Origin: Ursus arctos
Taxonomy: Eukaryota; Chordata; Mammalia; Carnivora; Ursidae
NCBI RefSeq assembly: GCF_023065955.2
Contig: NW_026622986.1
Coordinates: 12,425,848-12,489,847, forward strand
Length of the DNA stretch: 64,000 nucleotides
Direction of reading: 5' to 3'
Shown here: one piece after another, positions 53,406 through 64,000 of the stretch
Position numbering within the stretch: position 1 is the stretch's first letter
Layout: each line of letters starts with the position of its first letter
The notes under the pieces: generated by a model
What the model was told of the DNA's origin: nothing
What the model saw: the letters and a program-made list of their open reading frames with translations, nothing else
Database searches by the model: none
Program-made: the position numbers and the translations under genes

Positions 53406-55038
53406 TATTGCTTTCCATTAAAACAATAATCAATAGACTACAGTAAAACATTTTTAGCTAGAGTTTATGGCACTGACTTAATCCATATTTTGCTGGGTGG
53501 ATAGTTTTAAATAACACATAGCTCCTGAAATTTTTCTGGAGTTTGATGTTCATAATATTTGAAGCTTCCATACTTTTCCAGCGCTAGAAGAACCGTTTTA
53601 TATATATTGATTTTAACAAAATTTAAAGGGACAATTTATATCTTAAAACAATGGTCTGAAAACTAAATAACAATCACAGTCTCCACCCCTACAAATAGAC
53701 ATTAAGAGTATAGTTTTAATCTTTTAATATTCAAGATTCGAACTCTTCTAAATGAGTTGCAACTGAAAAATGTATCATTTTCCGTCAATTTTATTAATTC
53801 CACAAATAAGGTATTCATATGTCAGCCTCCTGTTACATTTGTATTAGTATTATTTTGATGCACACTGTTTACTCCCATATTTTTCAGAAAGCTTTTAGTT
53901 AGCATCTCAAAAGACAGCAAACATATAAGCTCATGCCTGATAAGGGAGGCATCTTTTTACAGTAGCCTTCACACTGAATCTCCACACTGACTGTGTAGCC
54001 AAGATTTTGCTTTTGTTTGGTTGTTTTTGTTTGTTTTCTGGCTTTCTTCCATGTGAGAGCGAGCACAACAGTAATCAAAGTGTGATAGAAGCTTGAAGTT
54101 CTCTTCAAGTTAGAGTCATGCTGAGGCTGTGGTAGGTGGGTTTTGTCCTTTCTTTTAATTGAGCACTATGGTGTGATGACTGTGGTGTAGCACATTCAAA
54201 AGAAATGAACCCTGTTCCCTAGAAGTTTGTTTCAAATCAAGGAGAATGAACCACCAACCGTTGATGAGTCACCAACGGGCATGAGTTTGAGTTGGAACAA
54301 ATGCCATTGTTCTCTGGGGCCATTAGGTGTCCTACAAAGCATTATTCTAGAATCTTGAAGATTCGCTCCTCTTGCTTATACTCCTGCTTACATCTTACAC
54401 CTAAGATAAGCATTCTTATCTGTTCCTACAGCACATCTTTCTGGCTATTAACTGAACTAAAGTTCATTTTTAAAATGAGCTATTAAGATTTGTTCTGTGC
54501 AAGGAGAAGCTGTTACATATATCATTTATATGTCCACCCATGGGTTTAGCATTAAAAGTCAGAAGTCATTTTATAAGCAGGAAACCATTTACAGCACATA
54601 ATGGAAACAGTATCCGCAATTATGGCTCTGGCTTTCCTGGCAGTAAGCAATGTGTATTCATCTCCAGCTGTTTGTAGCCTCAAGTTTGAAGCTTCTGGAA
54701 TTTTGAATATGGGCTCCAACACATAATTTGTGGCAATTACAAAAAACAAAAATTCATTCATTATACAGTATCTACACTTTCAACTTTTTTTATATTACAA
54801 AGTAAAAAGATCAGTCAGCTGATAAAAAAAAATGTGGGTAATTCAAAATAGACCCCTGATAAATGTCTTCAAATTATTTTGCTTGTGAAGTGTGAATTTT
54901 TATTTCATATCCAAATTTCTTCCCCATTAAACAAGCCATGTGTGTGCAGTGGTGGTAGCATTTGTCTTATTTTAGTTCTCCAAGTGATAAAGGCCATTTA
55001 GAGGCATTTTCTTTAAGCATTAAAACAACCATGCATTT
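53406..55038. other. Intronic sequence, no gene seen
   Basis: Unique-looking, moderately AT-rich. No splice-bounded frame or repeat. Confidence 0.55.
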
Positions 55039-55059
55039 AAGAAACCCTTGAGACAGCAA

Positions 55060-55256
55060 GGGACGCCTGGGTGGCTCAGTCAGTTAAGCGTCCGACTTCG
55101 GCTCAGGTCATGATCTCAGGGTCGTGGGGTCGAGCCCCATGTTGGGCTCTGTGCTCAGCGGAGAGTCTACTTGTCCTTCTCTCTCTCCCTCTGCCCCTAA
55201 TCCCACTTGTGCTCTCTCTCTCAAATAAATAAATAAAATCTTTACAAAAAAAAGAA
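55060..55256 (+). mobile_element. Can-SINE, older class
   Basis: GGGACGCCTGGGTGGCTCAG head, CT-rich tract and AAATAAATAAATAAAATC tail. A 21-base duplication with three mismatches (start AAGAAACCCT) is at 55039-55059 and 55257-55277. Confidence 0.95.
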
Positions 55257-55277
55257 AAGAAACCCTCGATACAACAA

Positions 55278-57106
55278 ATCTTGCTCTTTAAATGCTCAGT
55301 CAAGTTTTGGGTTACTGTTTGAGATCACATACGAATGTTCCTTAAACTTCTCACATACTAAGTGAGTTTGGAAGTTGATATCCAAGTGATTGGATATGTG
55401 TGGAGCATCCCTATAGCAGCTCCCAGCTGTGAACGTGTGGTCCTCTCCTGCTGGCTCTTGGCAGGCAGCCGCTTGGGCTCCCGTGTCCCCCTCATCCCTT
55501 GCCCCACCCCCATGCTACACACTCTGTGTTTCTCTTTTATCAATGAAGTTGGGTCAGCACCTTTAATGTGATGTGGGGATTTGTGGTACTTATTTTGATA
55601 ATTTAGTATTGTCTTAAAGCATTTAAAAAAATATTTTCATTATGCTATAAAGTAATTTTTTAAAAAATACATAATAGGAAGCATAGATCCATTCAGTGAC
55701 TCTAATTTTCTTCATGTCAGGTTAGAGCATACTGTTGACAAAACTGAAATAAAATTTTTTGGTAACTACCTCAGTGTGACAGTAGAGGAGAAATATTTTA
55801 AGGTGAGAGATTCTGCTATATAAAAAACTACATTTCTGAATTCCTAATTGAAGTTCTTCCTTATCATAAGCCAATACCCATCACCTGTTAGTAGAATATA
55901 AATTTGTAAGATCTTTTGTGGTTTTTGAAGAGTTTTCAAGAATAAGTATCATACACAAAAAGTTTTCTAGGTTAAGATGTTCACCTTAACGTACATTGTT
56001 TCTTTGTTTTTCTGAAAAAGGAAGCTGCTCCAGGAAACACCATTTAGAACATTTTCCTCCAAAGTTCATTAAATATATGTAAAATAAAATAAGTTTGTTT
56101 TATTACAAATTACCCAAAATACTTTCTCATTACTTGTCAAATTCTTAATCGATGACCTATGTCTTCCCAAGTTAATGATGATCAACATTCCCTATGGCTT
56201 CCTATTAACATTAATGTAAAAGTCAACAGGATCATTGAGATCCGCTTGAGGAAGAAACAGATTTTAAATAATTTTTATTTTACATCAAGAGTTTAGATTT
56301 TTACAACATGCATATCACCACCTTGTTTTCTTCATTTTTAGTTTTTACAAATATTTAGCTACTTCAGTGAAATGTTACTACTAAAAATACTATGTATATA
56401 TAGAAAGAGAGTGAATGATAAAGTAAATGTGGTAAAATACTAGCAGTTGGAGAATTTGGGGAAAGGGCACATGGGAGTTGTTTGTACTATTCTTGCAACT
56501 TTTCTTTACCTTTGAACTTATTTCAAAATGGAAGGCTGTACAGTTTCTTTTTTCACTATAATAAAAATACTCAACTCACCTTAAGTAGTGATAGCACCCT
56601 GAATCCTAGATTTTCAACCTTTAAAATGTTTTTCCTAGAATGAAGATCATTAGAATAAGTAACTTCTTCTCAGTGGTTTCTTTCCACTGTGGGTAACGTT
56701 TCCATACATGTGTACACTCGTATGAGCAGTTGGCGAGTAGGAATTCTTTTACTAAAATAAGATGTCAGGGGATAAATGTGTTTATGTGGCTTCTTTCCCC
56801 TTGCACATGTTCTATCAACAGAATGTTTATGCATTCATTCATTAAGTTTCACCACACATTCAGGCAGTTTGGGCATTTTGAAATGTTTGAACCAGAAGAA
56901 ACCTAAGCAGATCATCTATATGTCACAGATAAAAATGACTCCTTGTGACTTGCTGGAAGTCACAGACTGGTGAAACAGAGCCAGGACCAGAATCTGGATC
57001 TTCTGATACCTATCTGGGGTTCTTCTCACAAACAAATAAGCAAAGTTGAGAAGAACCAAAGACCTAACAATACCTCATGTGAAGGAAAGGGTGCTCCATT
57101 GATTTG
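55278..57106. other. Intronic sequence, no gene seen
   Basis: AT-rich; no exon or recognisable repeat. A short AC-free GC-richer patch at 55420-55520 has open frames on both strands but no motif. Confidence 0.5.
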
Positions 57107-57158
57107 AAAGAAAGGAAAGAGGAAGAGAGGGAGGAAGGAAGGAAGGAAAAGGGGGGGG
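57107..57158. repeat. Polypurine tract with (GGAA)n
   Basis: 52 bases of only A and G, including four GGAA units and a final run of eight G. Could form triplex DNA and is likely variable. Confidence 0.92.
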
Positions 57159-57480
57159 CAGTCTTTCACATGAAAGGCCAAGGGGGATCCACATAAGGCC
57201 AGAAAGGAGGAACCTGGAGAGAACATCAGCACTGGGACAGGCAGCGACTGGGATGGCAGAGACTGGGATGCTGGACGAAGCAGAAACCATCTGAAAAGAA
57301 GGATGTAGAACTAACAGATGGAACAACTGAAAAAGAAAATATAACACCAGCAAAGAAATCCTAGGATGTGACCTCAGGGTTAGAATGGAAAGGCAGAAAG
57401 ACTCTTAGCTCTGTGCTAAAGGACAGGGACTCTTTTTGTCTTAATTTCTACCTTCCCCAGGCCCACCTTCTTCTTCTTCT

Positions 57481-57684
57481 TTTTTTTTTTTTTAAGATTT
57501 TATTTATTTATTCGACAGAGAGAGAAACAGCCAGCGAGAGAGGGAACACAAGCAGGGGGAGTGGGAGAGGAAGAAGCAGGCTCCCAGCAGAGGAGCCTGA
57601 TGTGGGGCTCGATTCCAGAACGCTGGAATCATGCCCTGAGCTGAAGGCAGACGCTTATTAACGACTGAGCCACCCAGGCGCCCC
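57481..57684 (-). mobile_element. Can-SINE, young class, antisense
   Basis: T tract, TTTAAGATTTTATTTATTTA, AAGAAGCAGGCTCCCAGCAG and an inverted head CACCCAGGCGCCCC. Inside the head is a small duplicated TTA (CGCTTATTAACGACTGAG). Target duplication not clear. Confidence 0.95.
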
Positions 57685-58074
57685 AAAGATTCTAAAATAG
57701 CTGAAACTATGGAGCAGTGTCAAACGATATACTCACCTACATGAAAGGGATATGACTTCATTTCACAGGCGTAAGTTCTGTGAAAGACCCCATTGCCCCT
57801 GTCGCTACTTATGTCCACCTTTTATAAAAGAAAAATATCATTTGAGCCAAATTCCTTGATTGAAACCCTGGTGATTTCAGGAAAATCTTTTTGAAACTTG
57901 ATACTCAGATAAAACTATCAAATGGTAGTAGAAAGTATTCTCCCATGGTATAATGATAAGGTGGTGCTTTGGGGGGTTAGGTAGGACCTGTCTGTCTTTT
58001 ACATGGTGATGTAGGCTGTCTTCACAAATACGTGGAAATTAAACAGTGTATTCCTGAATGACAGTGGGTCAAAT

Positions 58075-60175
58075 GGAAATGAAAAGAAAAAGCTAAGTAT
58101 CTTGAGACAAATGAAAATGAAAATACCACATACCAAAACATGGGATGCAGCAAAGGCAGTTCTAAAGGGACATTTGTAACAATAAACACGTACATTAAGG
58201 GGGAAAAAAATCACAAATAAACAAATTTAACTTTATACTTCAGTGAACTAAAAGAAGAAACAAACTAAGCCCAAAGTTAGAAGGAAGGAAATAACAAAGA
58301 TCAGAGCAGAAATAAATAGAATAAAGACTAAAAGGACAATAGAAAAGAACAATGAAACCAGGAGCTGTGGTTTGTTTTGTTTTGTTTTTTAATAAATAAA
58401 ATTGACAAACCTTCAGCTAGACTAACCAAGAAAAAAAGAGAGCGGACTGATGTAAATAAAATTAGAAATGAAAAGGACTTTACAACTGATATCACAGAAA
58501 TACAAAGATCATAAGAGACTACTATGAATAGTTATACACCAACAAATTGGAAAACCTAGAAGAAATGGACAAATTCTTAGAAACATACAACCTACCAAGA
58601 CTGAATGATGAAGAAATAGAAAATATCATCGATTACTAGTAAAAAGACTGAATCAGTAATCAAAAATCTCCTAACAGAGAGACGTCCAGGACCATATGGT
58701 TTCATTGGTAAATTCTACCAAACACTTAATTAATACCAATTCTTCTCAAACTCTTCCAAAAAAATAAAAGAGGAGGGAACTTCAAACTTATTTTATGAGG
58801 CAAACATTACCCTGATACCAAAACCAGGCAAGGACACTACAAGAAAAGAAAATTACAGACTAATATCCCTGCTGAGCAATAGATGCAAAAATCTTCAACA
58901 AAATATTAGCAAACCAAACCTGACAACAATATGTTAAAACTATCCTATACCATAATCAAGTGGGATTTATTACACAAGACCTGAAACTATAAAACTCCTA
59001 GAAGAAAACATAAGGGTAACTCCTTGATATCATTCTTGGCAATAATTTTTTGGATTTGACACCATAAGCAAAGGCAGCAAAAACAAAAATAAACAAGTGG
59101 GACTATACCAAACTAAAAAGCTTTCTGCTCAGCAAGGGAAACCATCAACAAAATGAAAAGGCAACCTATGCAATGGGAGAAAATATCTGTCAATCATCTA
59201 TCTGATAAGGGGTTAATATCCAAAACATAGAACTCCTACAACTCAAGAGAAAAAAAAAAATCTGATTAAAACGTGGGCGAAGGATCTGAACAGACATTTT
59301 TCCAAAGACACACCAATGGCTAATAAGTACATGAGAAGGTGCTTGGCATCATTAATCATCAGGAGAATGTAAATCAAAACCACAATGAGCTATCACCTCA
59401 CACCTGTTAGAATGGCTATCATTAAAAAAGATAATAAGTGTTGGTGAAGGTGTGGACAAAAGGGAATTCTTGTGCATTATTGGTGGGAATATAAATCACT
59501 GTAACCACTATGGAAAACAGTATGGAGGCTTCTCAAAAAATTAAAAGTAGAGCTGCCATATGATCGAGCAATCCCACTTCTGGGTATATATCCAAAGAAG
59601 ATTCAAACAAGATTTCTTAAGAGATGTCTGCACTCACACGTTCAGTGCAGCATTACGCACAATCGAAACAACAATAGTGCCTGTCAAAAGATGGAATGGA
59701 TAGAGAATATTATACACACACACACCACACACGCCATGGAATCTATTTAGCCATGAGAAAGAAAGAAATCCTGTTAATTGTGACAACATAGATGGAAACT
59801 TGAGGGCATTGTGCTAAGTGAAAATCAGAGACTAGAATGGTGATTCCCAGTGCCTGGGAGCTGCGGGAAATGGGGAGATGTTGGTCAAAGAGTACAGTTC
59901 CAGTTTGAAGATGAATAAGTCCTAGGGACCTAATAATGTACAGTGTGGTGATTACAGTCGATAAAACCATGCCATATTCTTGAAAGTTTTAAGAGAGTAG
60001 GTCTAAAATGTTCTCACCACAAAAACGAAATGGTAGTTAGTGATGTGATGGAAGTAGTTATTGACTCTGGGGCTAATCATTTTGTAATATGTAAGTCTAT
60101 CAAGTCAGTACATCATACATCTTACACTTACACAATGTTATATGTCCATTATATCTCAGTGAAGCTGGGGGAGGA
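58075..60175 (+). mobile_element. Old L1 remnant, sense, with internal deletion
   Basis: ORF2 text from the RT approach (GGGATGCAGCAAAGGCAGTT, GCAAACATTACCCTGATACC, CAAGTGGGATTTATTACACA) jumps at about 58980 to the late region (CTGAAACTATAAAACTCCTA), so much of the RT catalytic part is missing. The 3' end with GTTATATGTCCATTATATCT is near 60140. Many stops. Confidence 0.87.
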
Positions 60176-60238
60176 AAAAGAAGATAATTTCCTCCAGGAA
60201 AGTCACTCAGAATCCAGCTTCAGGAATGAATTTCTCTT

Positions 60239-60336
60239 TTTTTGTAAAGATTTTATTTTTAAGTAATCTCTAATCCCACCGTGGACTCAAATTCACAATC
60301 CCGAGATCAAGAGGCACCTGAGCCAGCCAGGTGTCC
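60239..60336 (-). mobile_element. Old short tRNA-like SINE, antisense
   Basis: TTGTAAAGATTTTATTTTTA, AATTCACAATCCCGAGATCA and an inverted head AGCCAGCCAGGTGTCC. Likely duplication CAGGAATGAATTTC / CAGGAATAAATTCC on the two sides. Confidence 0.8.
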
Positions 60337-60684
60337 TCAGGAATAAATTCCTAAGGAAGATAGAGATAGCACATGATCAGGAGAACATGTAGAAACAAAT
60401 GAGAAAGAGACAAAGCAACAAAAGTCAACCTGACATGGAGGATGTTTTCAGTGAAGCCCCTGAGCTTCTCCTCTGTGTAACTCTGATCTCTAGCGTCATG
60501 AATCCTCCGCAATATCACAGCAACGGACAGTGGTGTGATGGTATCTCCGAGCCCAAGAAAAAGTTAAATTATGTTTATTATTATCTGTTTCAGAATAGTA
60601 ACACTGCGAATAGTAGCTAGCAGGCCTTGTGTAATATGTGCTAAGCATAGATCTACTTTATTCCCCCTCCAAACGGTCTTCTTA
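60337..60684. other. Intronic sequence, no gene seen
   Basis: Short open frames only; MIR-like text (GTGTAATATGTGCTAAGCAT) near 60630 is too short to call. Confidence 0.5.
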
Positions 60685-61330
60685 AATAGTTTGAGAGCGA
60701 ATCAAAGAAATGCAAATACAACAATACGCTATCATTTTCACCTCTCAAAAATACCTGGAAAAGTTTTTTAATGCGAATATTCAGTGCTGGTGAAGATGTC
60801 GCAAGTTAGCGGTTATGTATGCAGGGCTGGTTAGAAAGCACATTGCTGCAAGCTTGAAAAAAGTCGGTCTAGAAATGCTCATCAGGAGCCTGTAAAACAT
60901 TCACAAGTTGACCAGCTAATCTGTCCTAAAGATAAAATCCAAAATACAGAAGATGTACGTCAGAGCACTATTTAAAATAGGGTGTGCCTGCCTGGCTCAG
61001 CTGGTGGAGCATGGGACTCTTGATCTCAGGGTTGCGAGTTCAAGTCTCACACTGGGTGTAGAGAGTACTTAAAAAAATAAAAAATCAATAAAATAGTTAA
61101 AGAAGTAATCTAAAATGTCCTCAAATAAGAGAATGGAATAAAAAACTATAGTATGTAATCTCAGGTAGCCATTCAAATAATGTTCATGAAAATATATCAA
61201 TTATGTGTCCTCCATTCCATTTTGTCAAAGGAAATGAAATTAAAATTGAATAAATAGTGTGATTTTTATTATCAAAAATACTATGCGTAGAGAAAGACTG
61301 AAAAGATTCCACTAAATGTTAAGACAGTAT
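60685..61330 (+). mobile_element. Old L1 remnant, sense, holding a SINE
   Basis: AATCAAAGAAATGCAAATAC is the late ORF2 signature; GATAAAATCCAAAATACAGA and TCAAATAAGAGAATGG follow on. Strongly diverged, with a tRNA-like SINE at 60980. Confidence 0.7.
60980..61085 (+). mobile_element. Short tRNA-Lys-like SINE
   Basis: CCTGGCTCAGCTGGTGGAGC (A box), GGGTTGCGAGTTCAAGTCTC (B box), GGGTGTAGAGAGTACTTAAA and an A-rich tail. Same class as 32264. Confidence 0.9.
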
Positions 61331-61534
61331 TTAGAGGAGATGAATTTGTAGGTGAATTTTAAGGTCTTCATGGTTTTTCCATATGTTAAATTTTATATGA
61401 GCATTATTACATTTATAATCAGAAGCTGGGGATTACTCATGCACACATGATTTAGTGTTTTCACCCCAGTCTTCCTCTATCTGGAAAACAGCTTTTCAAA
61501 TGACTTTTAACAATAGGAATCCAGAAAGCTCATG

Positions 61535-61915
61535 TATTCCTCTGTCGGGGCTGCCATAAGATATCACAGGGAGCTGAAACAGTAGAAGTTCATTTCCTCA
61601 CCATTCTGGAGGCTAGAAGTCTAAGATCAAAGCAGGGACAGGTTTGGTTTCTCCTGAGGCCTGGCTCCTCCACTCCCAGGTGTCTGCCTTCTCCCTGTGA
61701 CCTCACGGGGCTTTCAGTCTCTGCAGTTGCCTCCTTGGGGTCTCTTCCTCTTCTTAGAAGGAAACCCATCCTGTGGGATTCCAGCCTCGTCTGTATTCCC
61801 TCATTTGACCTTAATTACCTCCTTAACAGCCCAGTCTCCAAATGCAGTCACATTGGATATGAGGGCCTCAACATATGAACTTGGGGGTGGGGGGCAGTTC
61901 AGTCCTTAACACTCA
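61535..61915 (-). mobile_element. MLT1-type (ERVL-MaLR) solo LTR, antisense
   Basis: Inverted LTR: GGGGCTGCCATAAGATATCA, CTCACCATTCTGGAGGCTAG, TCTCCTGAGGCCTGGCTCC, GTCTCCAAATGCAGTCACAT and CAACATATGAACTTGGGGG. An ancient, non-coding LTR with no internal retroviral sequence next to it. Confidence 0.85.
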
Positions 61916-62617
61916 ATCATTTATGTAACATGCTCAGGTCTCCCTAGATACTGAGCTCAATAATAGAGAGGTGAGTAAAAGTGCTTGTCCTCTTGGAGTT
62001 CCCATTCTAACAAGAGAGGGAGAATAATAAACCAGTAAAAATGCTAGAAATATTGTGAAAGAATTTTAAAACGTGGTTGGAGGGATAGAGGGTGACCAGC
62101 TGAAGAAGGGGGTTGATGAATTAGTCTGGATGATGGGGGAAGGTCTCTCTGAGGAGGTGAGGGTCCAGCCCCTATTGTGTGACAGTCTGTGCGGAGGGGT
62201 CAAAGCTAATGTTCCAAGCCATGTGGAAGCTTGCCGTCTCTCAGCCACCCTTCCACGCTGCTGTGTGAGGCTGAGGACTCAACTTCGTCATCGAGAATCT
62301 CTCCTGTGGTGACACTTAAGCCCTGTGTTCTAGGCCAGAGCTATGGGTCGGGAGCACCTTCCATGGGCTTTCTTGCCACTCTGTCCTAAAATTTTACAGT
62401 TCACACTGAAAACTCAAGCAAGAGCGCGACTCGGGCACGAAGCTTCCTAACATCCAAGTCTTCTGATTTCCAAGCCTCCTGGATTTATATTTAAGTAATT
62501 ATTCATCTGCCCTTCTCAAAAGGGAACTCAGGCCATCTGAACAGAGCAGAGATTATATATACTAAACAGTCCTTTATTGCAGTTAATAACTCCACTTTTT
62601 TTCTTTGTCTTTTCTTT
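61916..62617. other. Intronic sequence, no gene seen
   Basis: The part 61940-62170 (CTTGGAGTTCCCATTCTAAC, then ACCAGTAAAAATGC and GGTCTCTCTGAGGAGGTGAG) resembles an ancient dispersed repeat related to the text near 11640 and 30690. Not nameable by eye. Confidence 0.5.
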
Positions 62618-62805
62618 TTTTTAAGATTTTACTGATTTATTTGAGAGATATAGAGCACAAGCAGGGGAAATGGCAGGCACAGGGAGAGGGAAAAGCAGGC
62701 TTCCCGACGAGCAGGGAGCCTAACACGGGGTTCAATCCCAGGACCTTGGGGTTACAACCTGAGCAGAAGGCAAACGCTTAACCTACTGAGCCACCCAGGC
62801 ACCCC
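62618..62805 (-). mobile_element. Can-SINE, older class, antisense
   Basis: T tract, TTAAGATTTTACTGATTTAT, GCAGGGAGCCTAACACGGGG and an inverted head GAGCCACCCAGGCACCCC. Duplication TAACTCCACTT at 62587-62597 and 62806-62816. Confidence 0.95.
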
Positions 62806-62816
62806 TAACTCCACTT

Positions 62817-63818
62817 ATCTTCTGCTCTAAATGTATTTTTAACATACAGGGCATAGCAGAGGACTTTCTTAAGAGATATATGAGCTTCTTTTCTCCTCTT
62901 ACGCTTAAAAATAACTAAATATTTTGAGGTCATAACCGCTCTAAAAATGCATAATCTATTGTTTTAGGCAGACTCATTTTACTAAAAGTGCTTTATAAAT
63001 CCTGAGTCATAGCATGTTCTCTCCGTTGGTTTGCCTGGAGTCCATAACACTAACAAGTATCTTCAAGGGGAGCCCATTGTTTTCCACGTTACTCCTCTCT
63101 GTTCTGTCTGACCTGCCACAAAAACGTCCCGTGGATTTTGACACAGGCAAATAGAAATGACAAATGCATCGATTTAGACCTTAACCTTGTGTGCTTTCTA
63201 TACAAAACATACAAAACCTCTTCTGAACTTTGCAGTTGTCATTTAAGCTATAATGTGCTGTCAGCCTGATGCGTCTACTAGTAAAGTCATTCTGGGTCCA
63301 CATATTGCTCCCAAGGTTACCTTCAAATGCAAAAGCTGTGAAACTTCCAGAAATTGTTTCCATTTTTATGTACTGGATAAACTAAATGACTTTCAGGTGA
63401 GCTACCTTTTAGGTCAATGGGCACTACCAAATTTTTACGTATTAGTTTTTTGTCTTAAAAATGTACACTTATTTTTCCTGGTGACACCCTTGAAATGAGA
63501 TTTCAATTTCATAATCACCCAAATACTGATTAGAAGTTTAGGACTATCAAATGTCCCACCTGCCATTGGCTAAATTCCTCCACGAAGTTGCCGGAAATAA
63601 ATTCTCTTTCTCTGAACTCCTTAGAGTACGTTGTACATATCGTTTTTCTATCATATGTTACCTTGCATTTTGAGTATCTAACTCACGTTAGATCTTAAAT
63701 CCACTGAGGACGGGGAGTTTGTGTTAAACATCCCTTTATCACCTGTCACGATGCCTTATTATGAGATGTTTAATGAAAATATTTAATGACTTAAAGAATA
63801 TATTAAAATAATAATGAA
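62817..63818. other. Intronic sequence with an unexplained open frame
   Basis: An open frame from 63253 runs through a CAG|GTGAGC donor-like site at 63394-63402. There is no convincing acceptor. A weak L2-like tail is at 63670-63790. No exon is called. Confidence 0.4.
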
Positions 63819-63958
63819 GGGGCACCTGGGTGGCTCAGTCAGTTAGGTGTCTGACTCTTGGCCTCAGTTCAGGTCTTGGTCTCCGGGTTGTGAGTTCCAG
63901 CCCCGCATTGGGCTCCGTGCTGGGCATGGAGCCTACGTAACAAAAAATTTTTTAAGTT
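63819..63958 (+). mobile_element. Can-SINE, older class, shortened
   Basis: GGGGCACCTGGGTGGCTCAG head, GGCTCCGTGCTGGGCATGGA, then directly a short A/T-rich tail without a CT tract. Duplication like AAAATAATGAA on the two sides (63805-63818 with an extra AAT; 63959-63969). Confidence 0.93.
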
Positions 63959-64000
63959 AAAATAATGAAAATAGCCTGTCGTTTTATATTTGTGAATTGT

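Noticed and set aside
63253..63498. Possible next MYO3A exon
   Set aside because: The peptide does not resemble the expected class III motor text after the relay helix, and no good acceptor is present. Kept only as a low-interest finding.

Overview
This window looks like nuclear DNA from a carnivoran mammal of the dog-like branch, probably a bear or close relative. The basis is a dense set of tRNA-Lys-derived Can-SINEs ending in CT-rich tracts and AATAAA tails, whose younger class resembles the SINE I associate with giant panda and bears, plus young carnivore-type LINE-1 elements. The species call is inference; no search was run.

The only host gene I can support is an internal piece of a class III unconventional myosin on the + strand, best matched to MYO3A. 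Seven exons (349-432, 8721-8923, 19415-19513, 19601-19715, 36581-36707, 47123-47333, 49556-49703) have GT/AG boundaries and join without a frame break: 987 coding bases, 329 codons. They cover the first half of the motor head, with P-loop (exon A), switch I (exon B) and switch II/relay (exon G). The kinase domain and earlier motor exons lie left of the window. The actin-binding part, neck and tail lie to the right; I found no further exon in the last 14.3 kb.

The rest is intron, mostly interspersed repeats. The first intron holds an old L1 and a young 5'-truncated L1 (L1a, 2698-6498) with its own target-site duplication and a later SINE insertion. The second and fourth introns carry long antisense L1 remnants, MIR, L2, nested Can-SINEs and an MLT1-type LTR piece. 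The fifth intron holds a full-length young L1 (L1b, 38091-44503) with 5' UTR, ORF1, ORF2, 3' UTR and tail, flanked by a 13-base duplication. ORF1 has a frameshift and a stop codon. ORF2 is broken only by one 14-base deletion, although its reverse transcriptase motif also reads FSDD rather than FADD. The last intron carries more L1, L2, MLT1 and SINE copies.

I found no operon, CRISPR array, RNA gene or new multi-gene system. The most interesting points are the nearly intact L1b, its CpG-rich duplicated 5' UTR inside a hearing gene, the pair of near-identical L1s in direct orientation flanking four coding exons, and an L1 tail fragment just upstream of one splice acceptor.
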